The translations under genes were made by a program, and so were the position numbers. DNA of 64,000 nucleotides from positions 4,790,001-4,854,000 of the forward strand of contig BSBM01000636.1 in assembly GCA_027924585.1 (NCBI GenBank), in the 5' to 3' direction. Position 1 is the first letter of the stretch. Each line of letters begins with the position of its first letter. The notes under the pieces are model-generated. The model saw only the letters and a program-made list of their open reading frames with translations. It did no database searches and was not told the origin of the DNA. Source of the DNA: Larix kaempferi (Eukaryota > Streptophyta > Pinopsida > Pinales > Pinaceae). Positions 23,820 to 34,357 of the stretch are shown here, piece after piece.

Positions 23820-25085
23820 TGTTAAATGTACAACATTAGGAGACATTCTCCGAACCAATCTTGTGCAGCCAAGATTTATCCTCCCGTATAGAGGTGGGCA
23901 CTTTGATTTCCTTCCATGTAAAGTTTATTCCTCTCGTATAGAGGTAATTGATCAAAGTAATGATGTTGTAAAGTCTTGTTGGACAAGGCTCTGGATTTGT
24001 TTGTCAAGTCATGATTCTCATGTGAACCTTCCGTATAAAGGTATCCATGGGATGGACCTCCCGTATAGAGGTGGACCTTCCGTATAAAGGTCATACTTTA
24101 TTTATTAAAAGCATTTAATGTTGTGTGATGTATTATTAACCATGATCACCGGTTGTTATTAAGTCTCCTTAAAGATTGATCACCTCTAAAGTGAATTACT
24201 TTAGCATATGATCATTTGGTCCATAATAATATAATATGATCACAACATCCGATAATTCTTCTTAGTATAATGTAATGTGATGGATAATTAAAGTTAGCAC
24301 ATATTGACCATGTTGTAAGAGATAACAAAATAAAAGATAAAGCATAGAGATCAAGAGAATTCGAAATTTCCCATGCAGACACTTCAGTAAATCAAGGAGA
24401 ACTCGAATTGATCACTACATTGATGTTATCAAGAATTAGTTAAAGAGAGTTAACTAAGTGACAACAAAGAATATCTAGTTAACTAAGTGACGACACTTAA
24501 GTTAACCACCTAACTCAGTGGGAAAGATTTCAATTAAGAGTTGAGTTCATCCTAAGTGACAACTTAGTGAGATAAAGCACTGCATGAGAAGTGGGGCGCA
24601 CTTCTGCATGCAAGATTGATACATCTAGTTTGAGGGTGAGTTCATGCTGAAGTTAGAAGATAAAAATAGAAGAGAAGAATGTATAAATATGTTATACGAG
24701 ATTGATTAATTCAGTGCGAAGTGAATTCTCTTCTCCTTGAAGGCACACCGCTTCTCTTTGTGTGTAGGATATTATTATTGAAGGAAAGGCACTTATCCAA
24801 TTGATCTATCTTCTCTATTTCTTCCATATCTTAACCAAGAGTGTTTGGTGATATCTTATCTTCTGAAAGCAATCTGCTATGTTGTAAAAGAAAGCATTCT
24901 CTACTATCCATTATATTATACTAATAAGAGTTGCTAGGGTTTTTTTGTTCTCATCATTTAGAGAATTTTCTCCAGGGTATATCTTGTGTTATGGATGTAT
25001 TAATTTCATGAGATTGAGTTCTCTCATTGTTTCAAGCTTCGAAATCTAAAAGAATTAAAGATCAAATATCAACCAAATATTAACA
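23820..25085. mobile_element. Solo LTR, 1266 bp, target duplication CCAAA
   Basis: Begins TGTTAAATG and ends ATATTAACA, flanked by the 5-bp direct repeat CCAAA at 23815-23819 and 25086-25090. The empty site is preserved at 1480-1490. It has no coding capacity. A TATAAATA box lies at about 24682, suggesting plus orientation. Five copies of a CCT(C/T)CCGTATA(G/A)AGGT-like motif lie between 23879 and 24090. A full element probably inserted and was then reduced by LTR-LTR recombination. Confidence 0.9.
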
Positions 25086-25860
25086 CCAAAGTATGATATC
25101 ACTACCACCAAAAACATATCTACTAGGAGATCCAAAAAATTGTGAGAGATGAGAGAGAAAATTACGAGGTACACACCAAGGTGAATTCAATTATTGGAAG
25201 GTAGGGATGAATTCTTTCTCATTGTCCATCTGCAAATTAAATACCAAACTTTTTATAGCCAAGATTTGTATAGCACTTGGTTGTTTTCTCTGCTTGTGCC
25301 AAATGTTGAAACCAAATTCTCCTTTTATGGTAATAATTATATGATTAACAAGTCTAAGATAGATGTTGCAAATATTAGCTTGTTTATCCTTTCACATGTA
25401 TTCATTCCTCCCAAAAAATCAATATCAATTATGCAATTTTGTGGTCCTCTTTATCGTCGGTTTGATTACTTGAACATTGTTAACTACAAACATAACATTT
25501 CCATGTATATCATGTGCATGAATGGTTATGATTCTAAAACTTTAACAGGAAGAAACCATTATATATTGATGGTCATCCATGCACTCATGAGAACATCATG
25601 TTTCATAAATTTTGTAGGTGCTCATTATTCAATGCAAATTGTTTATTTGAGGAACACTCCAATGACAAGAATTTCTTTATGAAAATGAAAACGTCTAGAT
25701 TTGTTGTTGTGCATGCAATACGTAGTTTGTATCCTAGTGATGAGTTGATAATAAATTATAACTTTCATGGATTACCAATCGCTCATCAAAGATGCCTTGC
25801 ATTGGGAATACCTTTAGATCTCCCCTTGGTACATAAAAAGGTCATTGAGTAATTGTATTT
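25086..25860 (+). pseudogene. SET-like domain gene segment, CACTA-associated
   Basis: Conceptual translation in two frames gives features of a SET methyltransferase fold: a FCGPLYRR-DY block near 25440-25470, an asparagine/cysteine block with NANC at 25631-25642 where SET proteins have NHSC-PN, and RFVVVHAIRSLYPSDELI followed by INYNF near 25695-25765. The last matches the usual V-A-R-I-x-x-G-DEL-x-x-Y-x-F end of SET. At least one frameshift (25194-25682 versus 25598-25852) breaks it. It lies directly upstream of a TNP2 gene in the same orientation and shares its N-terminal segment with the other CACTA remnant at 1389. SET identity is an inference from motif order. Confidence 0.5.
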
Positions 25861-26341
25861 TTTATTATTTTCAATGGAATTATAGTAAACGTATTGCTTA
25901 ATTTGAGATTTTTTTTTATAAACTAGTTTGTTGCACATGTACTATTGGAAAAAAATCCATGCTCCTAAAAACTATTCAGCATAATGTTTAAACATATTAA
26001 ATGCATTATGTTACTAATATATTTGATTTAATATTCAATAATCTTGTAATTAGAATTTTGATGTTTTTTTTTTAACAGTAACAGAGGAAAAGAGTATATT
26101 TATAAAAGCTGTGCACAGCTATACATTACAAACTTTCAAAAGATTTATGATAGAGCAGGAAATGTTTGGACAGACTATAACTATGGTTTCTAGCAGCAAT
26201 ACATTGCAAGCTCTGAGTTTTGTTTTTCTAAATCTATCCAAAATGGAGCTGGAATAAACCTTTATAAATTGTCTGTTGAGGATTATGCAGAAATGCATTG
26301 ACAAAAAGATACAAAATTATGGAACCTGAGCTAAACAAAAA

Positions 26342-27031
26342 CTAGCCATAATTCTTTAACCTAGAAGAGGTTGCATCCACCATTTCCTGGTTGATTTCTT
26401 GGTTGTCCGTGGGGGTTTCATGCACCCAGCTTCCCTGAGTTTTCCCAGTGAGAATGGCCATGTCTTCCTGCAGCATGTCCACTTTCCCCATTAACTCGAA
26501 CAAGTTCCTTTCCAGGTCGTCTATCCTGGAATCCTGACAAGAGAGCTGTGAGACCGTGTGAGTAATATCCGAGGCCATCTCTGCATTTTGCTTGACGCTG
26601 GAGAAAACTGCATCATATGTGTTCCGAACAACAAATTTTATGTCCACCAGAGTTCTGCTTAAAGCGACTATGGCTGCCAACACTGTCTGCATAGTATCAA
26701 GATTACACACCGGCAACAGCAAAACACGTGGGGGAGGAGAGTCAAGCTCACAGAGGGAGAGGCAACTCAGGGCATCGGGTAAGTGGGGAGGACGAGCCAT
26801 CGCGGAGGAAGGAAAAGAAAGAGCCGGAGGTGGAGTAAATACAGGTTCGTGGGAGCTGACAACACAAGTGGGAGCGAGGAGATAGGTGGAAGGACGATTG
26901 GGGTGGCGTGTGGCTGAAGCTACGGAGGGGGAGGTCAAGGCTATTCCAAAGTTTGAGCTCGGGAAGGGGTGGGCCTTCGAGATCATGGACCCAACCTTAA
27001 AATCAAACGAGAAAGTGTTAATTCTTGACAT
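26342..27031 (-). CDS. Uncharacterised downstream ORF of the LINE (229 aa)
   Basis: An open frame of 229 codons whose ATG is 6 bases after the RNase H stop codon (TAA, GCTTTA, ATG). The first 100 residues are rich in P, S and A. Residues of about 140-195 have a heptad-like pattern (SQLSCQDSRIDDLERNLFEL then MGKVDMLQEDM) that suggests a coiled coil. No known domain is recognised. The tight spacing would allow termination-reinitiation. Plant LINEs normally end shortly after RNase H, so a coding frame of this size there is unexpected. It could also be chance, but the frame is unbroken while the RNase H has a stop. Confidence 0.45.
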   Translation of the reverse strand: MSRINTFSFDFKVGSMISKAHPFPSSNFGIALTSPSVASATRHPNRPSTYLLAPTCVVSSHEPVFTPPPALSFPSSAMARPPHLPDALSCLSLCELDSPPPRVLLLPVCNLDTMQTVLAAIVALSRTLVDIKFVVRNTYDAVFSSVKQNAEMASDITHTVSQLSCQDSRIDDLERNLFELMGKVDMLQEDMAILTGKTQGSWVHETPTDNQEINQEMVDATSSRLKNYG

Positions 27032-27037
27032 TAAAGC

Positions 27038-27440
27038 TTAGGGAATGTAATGATACCCCAGAACTCCATTGAGATCCTTGACTTGTCCAATTTCAAGCAA
27101 AATTCCTTTATTAGCTGCTATATCTGTAAGCCTATTGTTATCTCAACGGATGTGGAAAAAAGATACCTTGGAGAGGAGAGCGTTCGTTTTAATTCTTTGC
27201 ATGTATCTGTGGGCTTTTGATCCTGGCGAGGCAGACCCTCGTCGCATGATTTGAATGACATGCCTGGAGTCTCTGTAGATTCTAAGATTGTCAATACTGT
27301 AGCTAGAAGCCATATCTAAGGAGAAAATGAGAGCTAACCATTCTGGCTCATTGTTAGTTTTGCTACCTATCCCCCAAGAGAAGGCTGGAATTTTATTTCC
27401 TCCAGGATCGAAGAGTATCCCACCCGCACCTGCCGCCCCA
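27038..27440 (-). pseudogene. LINE RNase H domain
   Basis: The frame reads GAGGILFDPGG, WGIGSKTNNEPEW, NLRIYRDSRHVIQIM, HRYMQRI, VSFFHIR then DNNRLTDIAANKG. This is the plant LINE/RVT_3 RNase H pattern. One TGA (between HIR and DNN) interrupts it. The expected E of the NNEAEW motif is followed by P here, and the acidic site in the YRDSR block is kept. It is missing its first strand through 5' truncation of the element. Confidence 0.8.
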
Positions 27441-27458
27441 AATTAGAATTTTGATGTT

Positions 27459-28108
27459 GAACGGCATGTCCAACGTCTTTTGTTGCACCCCACTACAATG
27501 TCAAATTGAGACAAGGTATTAAAAAGGTACAACTAAGAGAGGAAGCATACCAAGCATGGTTGAATCAACCACCTATTCAATTCCCAATAATTCAGAATGT
27601 CTACAATAACACTAGTTTTTCACATGTTGGCAATGAAGGCAATGAAATAGAGGTTGGTATGGATGATTTCTTATGAGATATGACTACCATGGAGGGAATG
27701 TTGTTACATGCATTCCAAAAATATGAGTTAGTGGATGATGCTCATATCACGAATACCTTCTTCAAAAACTTAAAATCCGCTTCCACCACCCCTCTCTTTG
27801 GACATGGGTCAAAGTCGACCTAACTAGAGACAACAATGTTTCTACACAACTTGAAAGCAATGTATGGCATGTTAAATGCGTGTTTCTCAACACTATAAAG
27901 ATAACTAACCATTGAGTTACCTATATTTTTAGGAGTCTTGTCCCACAATCAACATTGAAAAAAGTCAATTTTATCTATGCTTGATGACAATGTACATTTC
28001 TAATGCCCATGATTGTAGGTTACTAAAAAGGTACTTTTGAGTAAAAATGTCTTTCTTGGTTTCTATGAAGAGGGAAAGAAAATGTTGAAAAGGTTGGGTG
28101 TTGAGTAC
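27459..28108 (+). pseudogene. CACTA TNP2 transposase, N-terminal part (copy 2)
   Basis: The translation includes TTMEGMLLHAFQKYELVDD, then TPLFGHGSKST, LETTMFLHNLKAMYGM and, just before the gypsy insertion, MLKRLGVEY. The LLNLKAMYGMSN-like block is the conserved N-terminal part of plant CACTA transposases. It is interrupted at VEY by gypsy E, and VEYIS is intact in the relic at 1686. Stops and a probable intron-like stretch (27890-28060) occur. Confidence 0.7.
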
Positions 28109-28796
28109 TGTAATGTCCTCTTCTGCTTAAGCACTAAGGACTATCCTGCTAACCTATCTGATTCCCATTAGTTCGAGCAGGAATTGCCATTAAGGGGATT
28201 GACTGAGGATTTATGCCATTTACACCATAAGAATATCTTAAGCATGGTTATTTGATCGTCAATAGTTAAATAGGGGCCACAGGAACTAGGGGACCCCTGC
28301 ATGCACAACATGCGAGCCATATTTCATGTTGCATGCACTAAAACTCGTTTATTGAGCTTCCATGCACACTAGAAACACTACATGCAAGTCAACTGGAAAT
28401 TAGAAGATAAAGCGACCTAGTCATGCAAAAGTTAGGCCAGGCCAAGTGAATGTTATAAAAGAAAGGTAAAGTGAGTGAGTAATACCTGCATATATGATTA
28501 TTTATTTGAGAAGTCGATTTGAAGAGCTTAGTGAGCTATTTTAGGTTGAGTGCACACACTCAACTATTCAGTGTATTTCGGCAGCGAAATCTATCTGCCC
28601 TAGTCACTATCAGGTTAGATAATCTAGATTCAACATTGCTATCATCATAAGGTATTGTTCTTCAACTTCTTGCAGGGTTCGAGCTATAGATTGGATTGAA
28701 GGAGTTCTCCCTCCTTGCATGAGCGAATTGGACAAGGAGAGATAGATTCGTATCTCAGTCTGCAGGGTTCCTTTCTTCTGCATCTTGGCTCCATTC
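28109..28796 (+). repeat. 5' LTR of gypsy E, first part
   Basis: Starts TGTAATGTCCTCTTCTGC. It matches 47368-48055 of the 3' LTR. A TATAAAAG box is at about 28453. It is cut at ...TGGCTCCATTC by copia D. The CATTC at 28792-28796 is repeated at 41977-41981. Confidence 0.95.
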
Positions 28797-29257
28797 TGTT
28801 AAATTTTGAGCATTAATTCACAATACTCTAGGATCTTCACTGAGAGAATAACATATACAGTATATCAATGCATAATAATCACAATAAGCATGACAAGCAT
28901 CACAAGAATCAAAAGCATGAGAGACAAGAGACACAGAGTTTCCGTGGGGAAAACCCTAAGGTGAAAAACCCCACAACTTCCTCAAAGATAGAGAGAGCAA
29001 TGGCTCAACCAAAGTACAACCAAAATACACTTGATATAGTCTCCTAGAGCAAATGATCCTTCTCCTCACTAGTGTGCCACTTTCTGAGTGAGAGAAGTGT
29101 GACTTTACGAATGAATCCAAATAGAGATCTCCCGATCTCTATTTATACTAACCTGTTTTCCCAGTTACACTATGGGGCTGACTTGTCTATCTAGATATAT
29201 CCATAATATAATATATATTTCAGGGCCAACCCCACACATGGTGGTCTAATAACCCAT
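28797..29257 (-). repeat. 3' LTR of D, truncated
   Basis: Begins TGTTAAATTTTGAGC, near-identical to 41372 onward. It contains the TATA-overlapping inverted repeat (near 29118-29145). It ends at AATAACCCAT, where element B starts. The same site in the complete LTR is 41823-41832. Confidence 0.95.
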
Positions 29258-29907
29258 TGTTGATGTATATGTAACTTCGGAATGTATTTCACATATATGT
29301 ATATTGTATTCCTATAGAGATGTTATTATTCCTCTATACGGAAGTGTCGTCATTTATATTGTAAGTGTCGTAACTTATACTTGATGGGTTATTAGACCAC
29401 CTTGTTTGGGGTCGGCCCTGTATAAGTCATGTGGGTCAAAGGGTTATTAGACCACCCTATTGGGGGTCGGCCATGTGGGTCAAAGGGTTATTAGACCACC
29501 CTATTGGGGGTCGGCCCAGTCAGCATTATGTTATGTGGTTAAGTTCGAGCCTACATGAGTTAGGTAAAAAGGCAAGTCAAGTCAAGTATAAATAGAGTGC
29601 GGGAGGCACTCTATTTACTCACTCACTTCTCACTCATGCACTCAAGGAGGAGTGGCACACTTATGGAGGAGGAGGATCTGCTGCTAGGTTGTGTCTATCT
29701 CTTATGGTTGGTTGTATCATTGCTCTATCTATCTCTGAGGAAGTTATTGGGGTTTTTCACCTTTATGGTTTTCCCCAAGTAAATCTTTGTGTCTCTTGTG
29801 TGCTTGCATTATTGTCTCCATGATTGATATGCTGTATATATGCTGTACATGTTGTTCTCTCAGTTAAGATCCTAGATCAGATTGAAGTAAATTCTGAAAA
29901 TCTAACA
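29258..29907 (+). repeat. 5' LTR of element B
   Basis: 650 bp, starting TGTTGATGTATATGTAAC and ending AAAATCTAACA, with TGGTATCAGAGC right after. It is clearly related to the LTRs of A, C and D but diverged. It has an internal 44-55 bp triplication: GGGTTATTAGACCACC starts at 29386, 29441 and 29485. The TATA box is at 29587-29594. Confidence 0.95.
29587..29617 (+). promoter_or_regulatory. TATA box with overlapping 12-bp inverted repeat (B)
   Basis: TATAAATA is followed by a perfect dyad: TAAATAGAGTGC (29589-29600), loop GGGAG, GCACTCTATTTA (29606-29617). In A, C and D the same place holds AGATC/GATCT instead of AGTGC/GCACT, so pairing is kept although the bases differ. Confidence 0.85.
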
Positions 29908-29919
29908 TGGTATCAGAGC
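29908..29919 (+). promoter_or_regulatory. Primer binding site of B
   Basis: TGGTATCAGAGC directly after the LTR, complementary to the 3' end of initiator tRNA-Met. Confidence 0.95.
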
Positions 29920-32289
29920 TAGCCTGAAAGAAGGCATGATATGGCATGTATGACACTTGTTGCACTTACGATGCTAGGGCTTGATATAATAAAAACCAGT
30001 CGTCGTAGCACTTTCGCTATAAATCCGTTTTGGAGAAGGTTTCGGATCTGAAATTTTTACAGGTCGAAGTTTAAATCTCCAGGTACCTTGTGTCCAAAGG
30101 ACAACCTCTAATTTGTTGTACTTTGTGATTTATGATCTGTACAATATAGGGTTTCTGCCTCTTCCAGATCTGAGTCAAAATCAGGTGAGCTTGGGAAAAA
30201 GGTCATAACTTGGGATAGGAAGCTCCAAATGAAATTTAGTAAAAAGTGACAGGTAGTACACAGACTGTACTATCTCAAAAACATTTTGCAGAGGCCGAAG
30301 ATTAACCAGTGACACGTGGCACGCCGTACAAGTGCGCTCTCCTGCATTATCCCATAAACAGGTCACGTTGCGACACTTGGCATAACTCTCTCTCAGAGAG
30401 TCCAATTGAGGTCAGACCTATCAGGATGGAAATATGACAGACCAAGCTATCTCAGGAAAAGTTTTCAGGGGCCGAAGTTCAAACAGTGACACGTGGCACG
30501 CCGTACAAGTTCGCTCTTCTGTTTTATCCCAAAACAGGTCACGTTACGACATTTGGAATAACTCTCTCTCAGAGAATCCAATTGAGGTCAGACCTGTCAA
30601 GATGGAAAGATAACAGGTCAGGCTATCTCAAGAAACTTTTTCAGACCCTGTGGATTGAAAATTTCAGAGTTACACCAGAAACAATCAGGTACATATTTCT
30701 GTCAAAACAGAATTATTTTTGAGTACCTTCATTCATGGCTTCCGGAATTTAGGGCTTTGGAGAAAGTTGGAATTTTTGTAGTCAGAGACCACAGCTGAAT
30801 GCTACTCATCAAAATAAAAATTTAGAGACCAAAATCAGAATTTTTGGTTGGGCAGAAGGCCAGGCTTGATCAGACCCTAGTTCGGGACTTTGATCAGAAA
30901 AGTGGAAAATTAGGGCTTCTATAAAAATGGGAGTTTTTGAAATCTGTGACCACGGCTGGAAGCTCCTCAGAAAAATAGAAGCTTAGAGCTTTAGTTCAAA
31001 CCTTTTGATTGGGAAGAAGAGTGGGCTTCATCAAACCCCCAGTTCAGGGTCACGTCCAGTGAATCCGGAAGTTTCAAAGGCAAAATTAAGGAGTGAAACT
31101 TTGCAGTTTTCAAATTTGGAATATACCAGCTTGATCAACTCATCAAGGCGCATATTTCTATCCTTTCGGAAATTTGAAATTCAAAGTTTGAATTTTTGGG
31201 GTTTCTCTGACAAACCCATATCCAGCTCCAGGTCCAGTTCTTGCAAATCAAGTGGATTGGGTTAATCCTAGAAGAAGATGGATTGATCATCTGCATAAGT
31301 GAAGAGGTTCTTGTTTCAGAGGGAGATAAGGCTAAGGCCTTACGTAAGAATATTACAAGCGATCTCGACAGGTATGACTCATCGAGGTATGTTTCGATAT
31401 TTGTTCATGATTAAGTTTATGGTATGTTTGTCTTCATGTTATTACGATTAGTACAATCTTGATATTAGATTTGTCGTATCACCTTAACAAAATTATGAAT
31501 GCACGATAGAAAATATTCATTGATTAGGGTGTTGATACTTATGATTGTACTAATGAACTATGGTGTTGTATGAGGTTTATGTTGTCTACTAACATGAAAG
31601 GTACACCAAGAAAGACAAATCATGTTCTGGTTCAAGAACATATGATCATGATGACATGAGGACAAAGATTCATCCATTGTCATGGATCTCATAAAAGATC
31701 CATTCACGAGGTATGTATAACTTGGTTTTATAATGGTTAACTTATGAGACATGCAGGTTACTAGCACAAGTCACTGAAGAGAACCAAAAGACATTATACG
31801 GGTATGTTAGACATAACTAGCTAACATGATAATCCAGGTCTGTTTTCCTATATCAAGCTAGATTCCTACCTTGGGTTAGGATCTTATACTATCGCGTTGT
31901 TGATAATGATTATTCATGAAATCTTAAGTTTGAATAATCATGGGTATATGTATATTATGTGTCTTACCATAATTGATGATATGACTAACCAGAAGAATCA
32001 TGAAGGTAATCACAGGTTTTATGCATATTATATCTCTTATCTTAATTGATGATTCAACTAACCCGAAGAGTCATAGGTTTGAGTAATTATAGGTTTAGAC
32101 ATGTTATGCTTCTTATGATTTGACTAACCATAAGATTCCTACATAAACCTTGAATGCTAATGCTTATTATTTCTGTTTGAAATGATCATGACTATACATG
32201 CTTGAGATTATTGTGTTTTAATAGTATACTAATGAATGTATGATTTTATATGAGATCACAAGGATAACACAATCATGATACTAATAAGC
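29920..32289 (+). other. Long leader of B with duplicated segment
   Basis: No gag or pol is recognisable. A segment of about 177 bp is repeated: GACACGTGGCACGCCGTACA occurs at 30311 and 30488, followed in both by a GTCACGTT-CGACA block and CTCTCTCTCAGAGA. A third partial unit starts near 30617. The core ACACGTGGC is the plant G-box/ABRE sequence. From 30890 to 31260 the leader shares short stretches with the C leader (ATCAAGGCGCAT, TTTCTATCCTTTC). The rest (31300-32289) is AT-rich with nothing identified. Confidence 0.6.
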
Positions 32290-33060
32290 ATGCATAGGGA
32301 CCAAGGATGAATGTAAGTTCAAGGACAGGTAATCCAGGAAGCAAAGATCAAGAGGGAGCACACTCCAGTTGTTCCTGCAAAGAAAGCAAAGGAGCACACT
32401 TCAGCAGCTTCTGCAAGGATGCAGATATTCAGAGGGAGTTGAACATCTTCCTACATTCCACAACAGAAAGGTGTAGAAGAAGCTACTTCATATTATGACT
32501 CCAGTATCTCCCGCAAAGAAGCAAAGACTCAGAGGGAGTCCACCCAACGAACAAACAAAGATAAGTATTTTAATTATCATTTCATGCATATTTGTTTGTT
32601 TAAATAAAATTGTTCAAATGATGTATATGCTCATGTTCCTAGACTTAGGATATGTATTGTGCATATTAGAATAGTTGCATTGATGAACAGTATACTACTA
32701 ATATACATGGGTAAGTGGCCTATGGCACTGTACAACATTCCATTGCTACTTATCTAGAATGAAACCTCTTTGCTGACATGTTGGGAGTTGTGCACACTCT
32801 TAACAATGTTCTGGTAGAGATTGGAAGGCATTTAGAAAGTTACGGAATATGGATAAATGTTGTATTGAAGCATTGGCTAAGATAATTGCATGACTGTATG
32901 AAATATTTATTTATGTGTAAGAATTTGTTCTGAAAACTATGAGATTTTTTCTAATCATGCAATTTAACTTGTTGTGTAGGAAAGATCATATGCCATCTCC
33001 TACAAAAGAAGAACTACAACATTTGTTCCAGCAACAATGATATCTATTGAAGATATTGAA
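32290..33060 (+). repeat. Non-coding segment of B shared with C
   Basis: Collinear and similar to 59823-60560. Shared landmarks are AAGGATGAAT at the start, GCAAAGATCAAGAGGGAGC, CAGAGGGAGTTGA, GGAGTCCACCCAAC, GTGGACTT-free GGTAAGTG-CCTATGGCACTG, and GATATTGAAGTTCC near the end. No open frame is conserved between the two. In C it replaces the integrase-RT linker and the first part of RT. Confidence 0.8.
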
Positions 33061-34357
33061 GTTCCTAGGATTTGGGATGGAATGCCATGATTCGTCGATC
33101 ATGAAGAACGATGTTTGAGATGTAGTCCCAAGACCTGAAGGGAAGTTTGTTATGACTTCCAAATGAAACTATCAGATCAAGCATGTTGCAGATGGCAGCA
33201 TTAAGAAATATAAAAGTGATGAAATAGAAGATGCACCGGATGGATTTCAAGACAGCATGGTGTAGTCATATATGTGTGCAGAACTTGGTATGGTAGGATA
33301 GACATCCTTCTATCCAGTTTGGTCTTTACCAAGAGTAAAGCGGGTTCCAACCTTTACTACAAGGTTGAGGAAGGCAATCCAGTGATACTACTATGTGGAT
33401 GACCTGTTTGTATCAGGTGAGGATAGATGGATTGCCAACACACAGCGGAAGCTTGCTGCTGAATTTGATATGAAGAACTTGGGGATGATGCACTATTTGT
33501 TTTTGGCATGGAGGTGTGGCAGAGTGTAGATGGAATCTTCCTTGGACAAGGGAAGTATGCAGTAAGAGATCCTGAATAGGTTCAGGATGATGGATTGCAA
33601 GGCCATGGCCACACCTATGGCATCGAATCTGAAGCTTCTATGTGATGCTTCATCTGAGCCAGTTGATATCACTATGTATCGTCAGATGATTGGGTCCTTG
33701 ATGTACCTGACGAACACGAGACCAGACATTTGCTTTGCTGTGAACACATTGAGCCAATTCTTGACGGATCCGAGGAGTGTTCACCTGGTTGCTGTAAAGC
33801 ATGTTCTGAGGTACCTGAATGGTACAGTGGATTATGGGCTCAAGTATGAAGCGAATCAAAAGTTTAACCTGCAGGGTTATGTTGATTCAGATTGGGTTGG
33901 CAGTTCTGCAGATAGGAAGAGCACATCTGGGTGTTGCTTCAGTATGGGATCAGGTGTGATCTCTTGGTTTAGCAGGAAGCAGTCATGTGTAGCACTGAGT
34001 ACAGCTGAGGCAGAGTATGTTGCAGCCTGTTCAGCTAGTTGTGAGGCAGTATGGCTACGGAAGCTACTGTCTGAGTTATTTGATCTCCTGTTGGATGCTA
34101 CTGGTATCTTCTGTGATAACCAGAGTTGTGTGAAGCTGTCCGAGAACCCAGTGTTTCATGACAGGTCGAAACACATAGAGATCAAATATCACTATATCAG
34201 GGATATGGTGCAGAGAGGAGCTGTGAAGCTCCTATATGTTGCGATGGAAGAGCAGATTGCAGATGTGCTGACGAAGCCACTAGCCAGAGTGAAGTTCGAG
34301 TACTTCAGAGAGAGGCTTGGCGTTCTTCAGATCGAGGACTCTTCGAGGAAGAAGTGA
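33061..34357 (+). pseudogene. Copia B RT remnant and RNase H
   Basis: 33061-33586 is RT sequence with internal deletions and frameshifts: an IMKNDV block, then a YKI-HVAD block, then a jump to the SSLVFTKSKA, YYVDDLF and AEFDMK blocks. From 33587 to 34357 the frame is open for 256 codons and covers the end of RT and the whole RNase H (LSTAEAEY, GIFCDNQS, KHIEIKYHYIRDMV, IADVLTKPL). It ends in RKK as in A, C and D. This is the best-preserved RNase H in the window although the rest of B cannot encode a polyprotein. Confidence 0.85.

Larger units (their letters stand above)
26066..27440 (-). mobile_element. 5'-truncated LINE, 18-bp target duplication
   Basis: The perfect repeat AATTAGAATTTTGATGTT flanks it at 26048-26065 and 27441-27458. 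A run of Ts at the left edge is the poly(A) tail of a minus-strand insertion. The 5' end is cut off inside the RNase H domain, as is usual for target-primed reverse transcription. It interrupts the region between the SET-like segment and TNP2. Confidence 0.9.

Noticed and set aside
27490-27505. CACTACAATGTCAAAT as a CACTA terminus
   Set aside because: It lies within sequence that reads into TNP2, lacks the AGCGGAGG subterminal motifs and has no inverted partner. Probably coincidence.
28797-29257. Independent solo LTR
   Set aside because: Its left flank CATTC matches the right flank of the LTR at 41372-41976 and the two are near-identical, so it is the truncated 3' LTR of D.
29908-29919. tRNA gene at TGGTATCAGAGC sites (also 19126, 42587, 57097)
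   Set aside because: Only the 12-nt primer-binding complement is present. There is no cloverleaf or A/B box.
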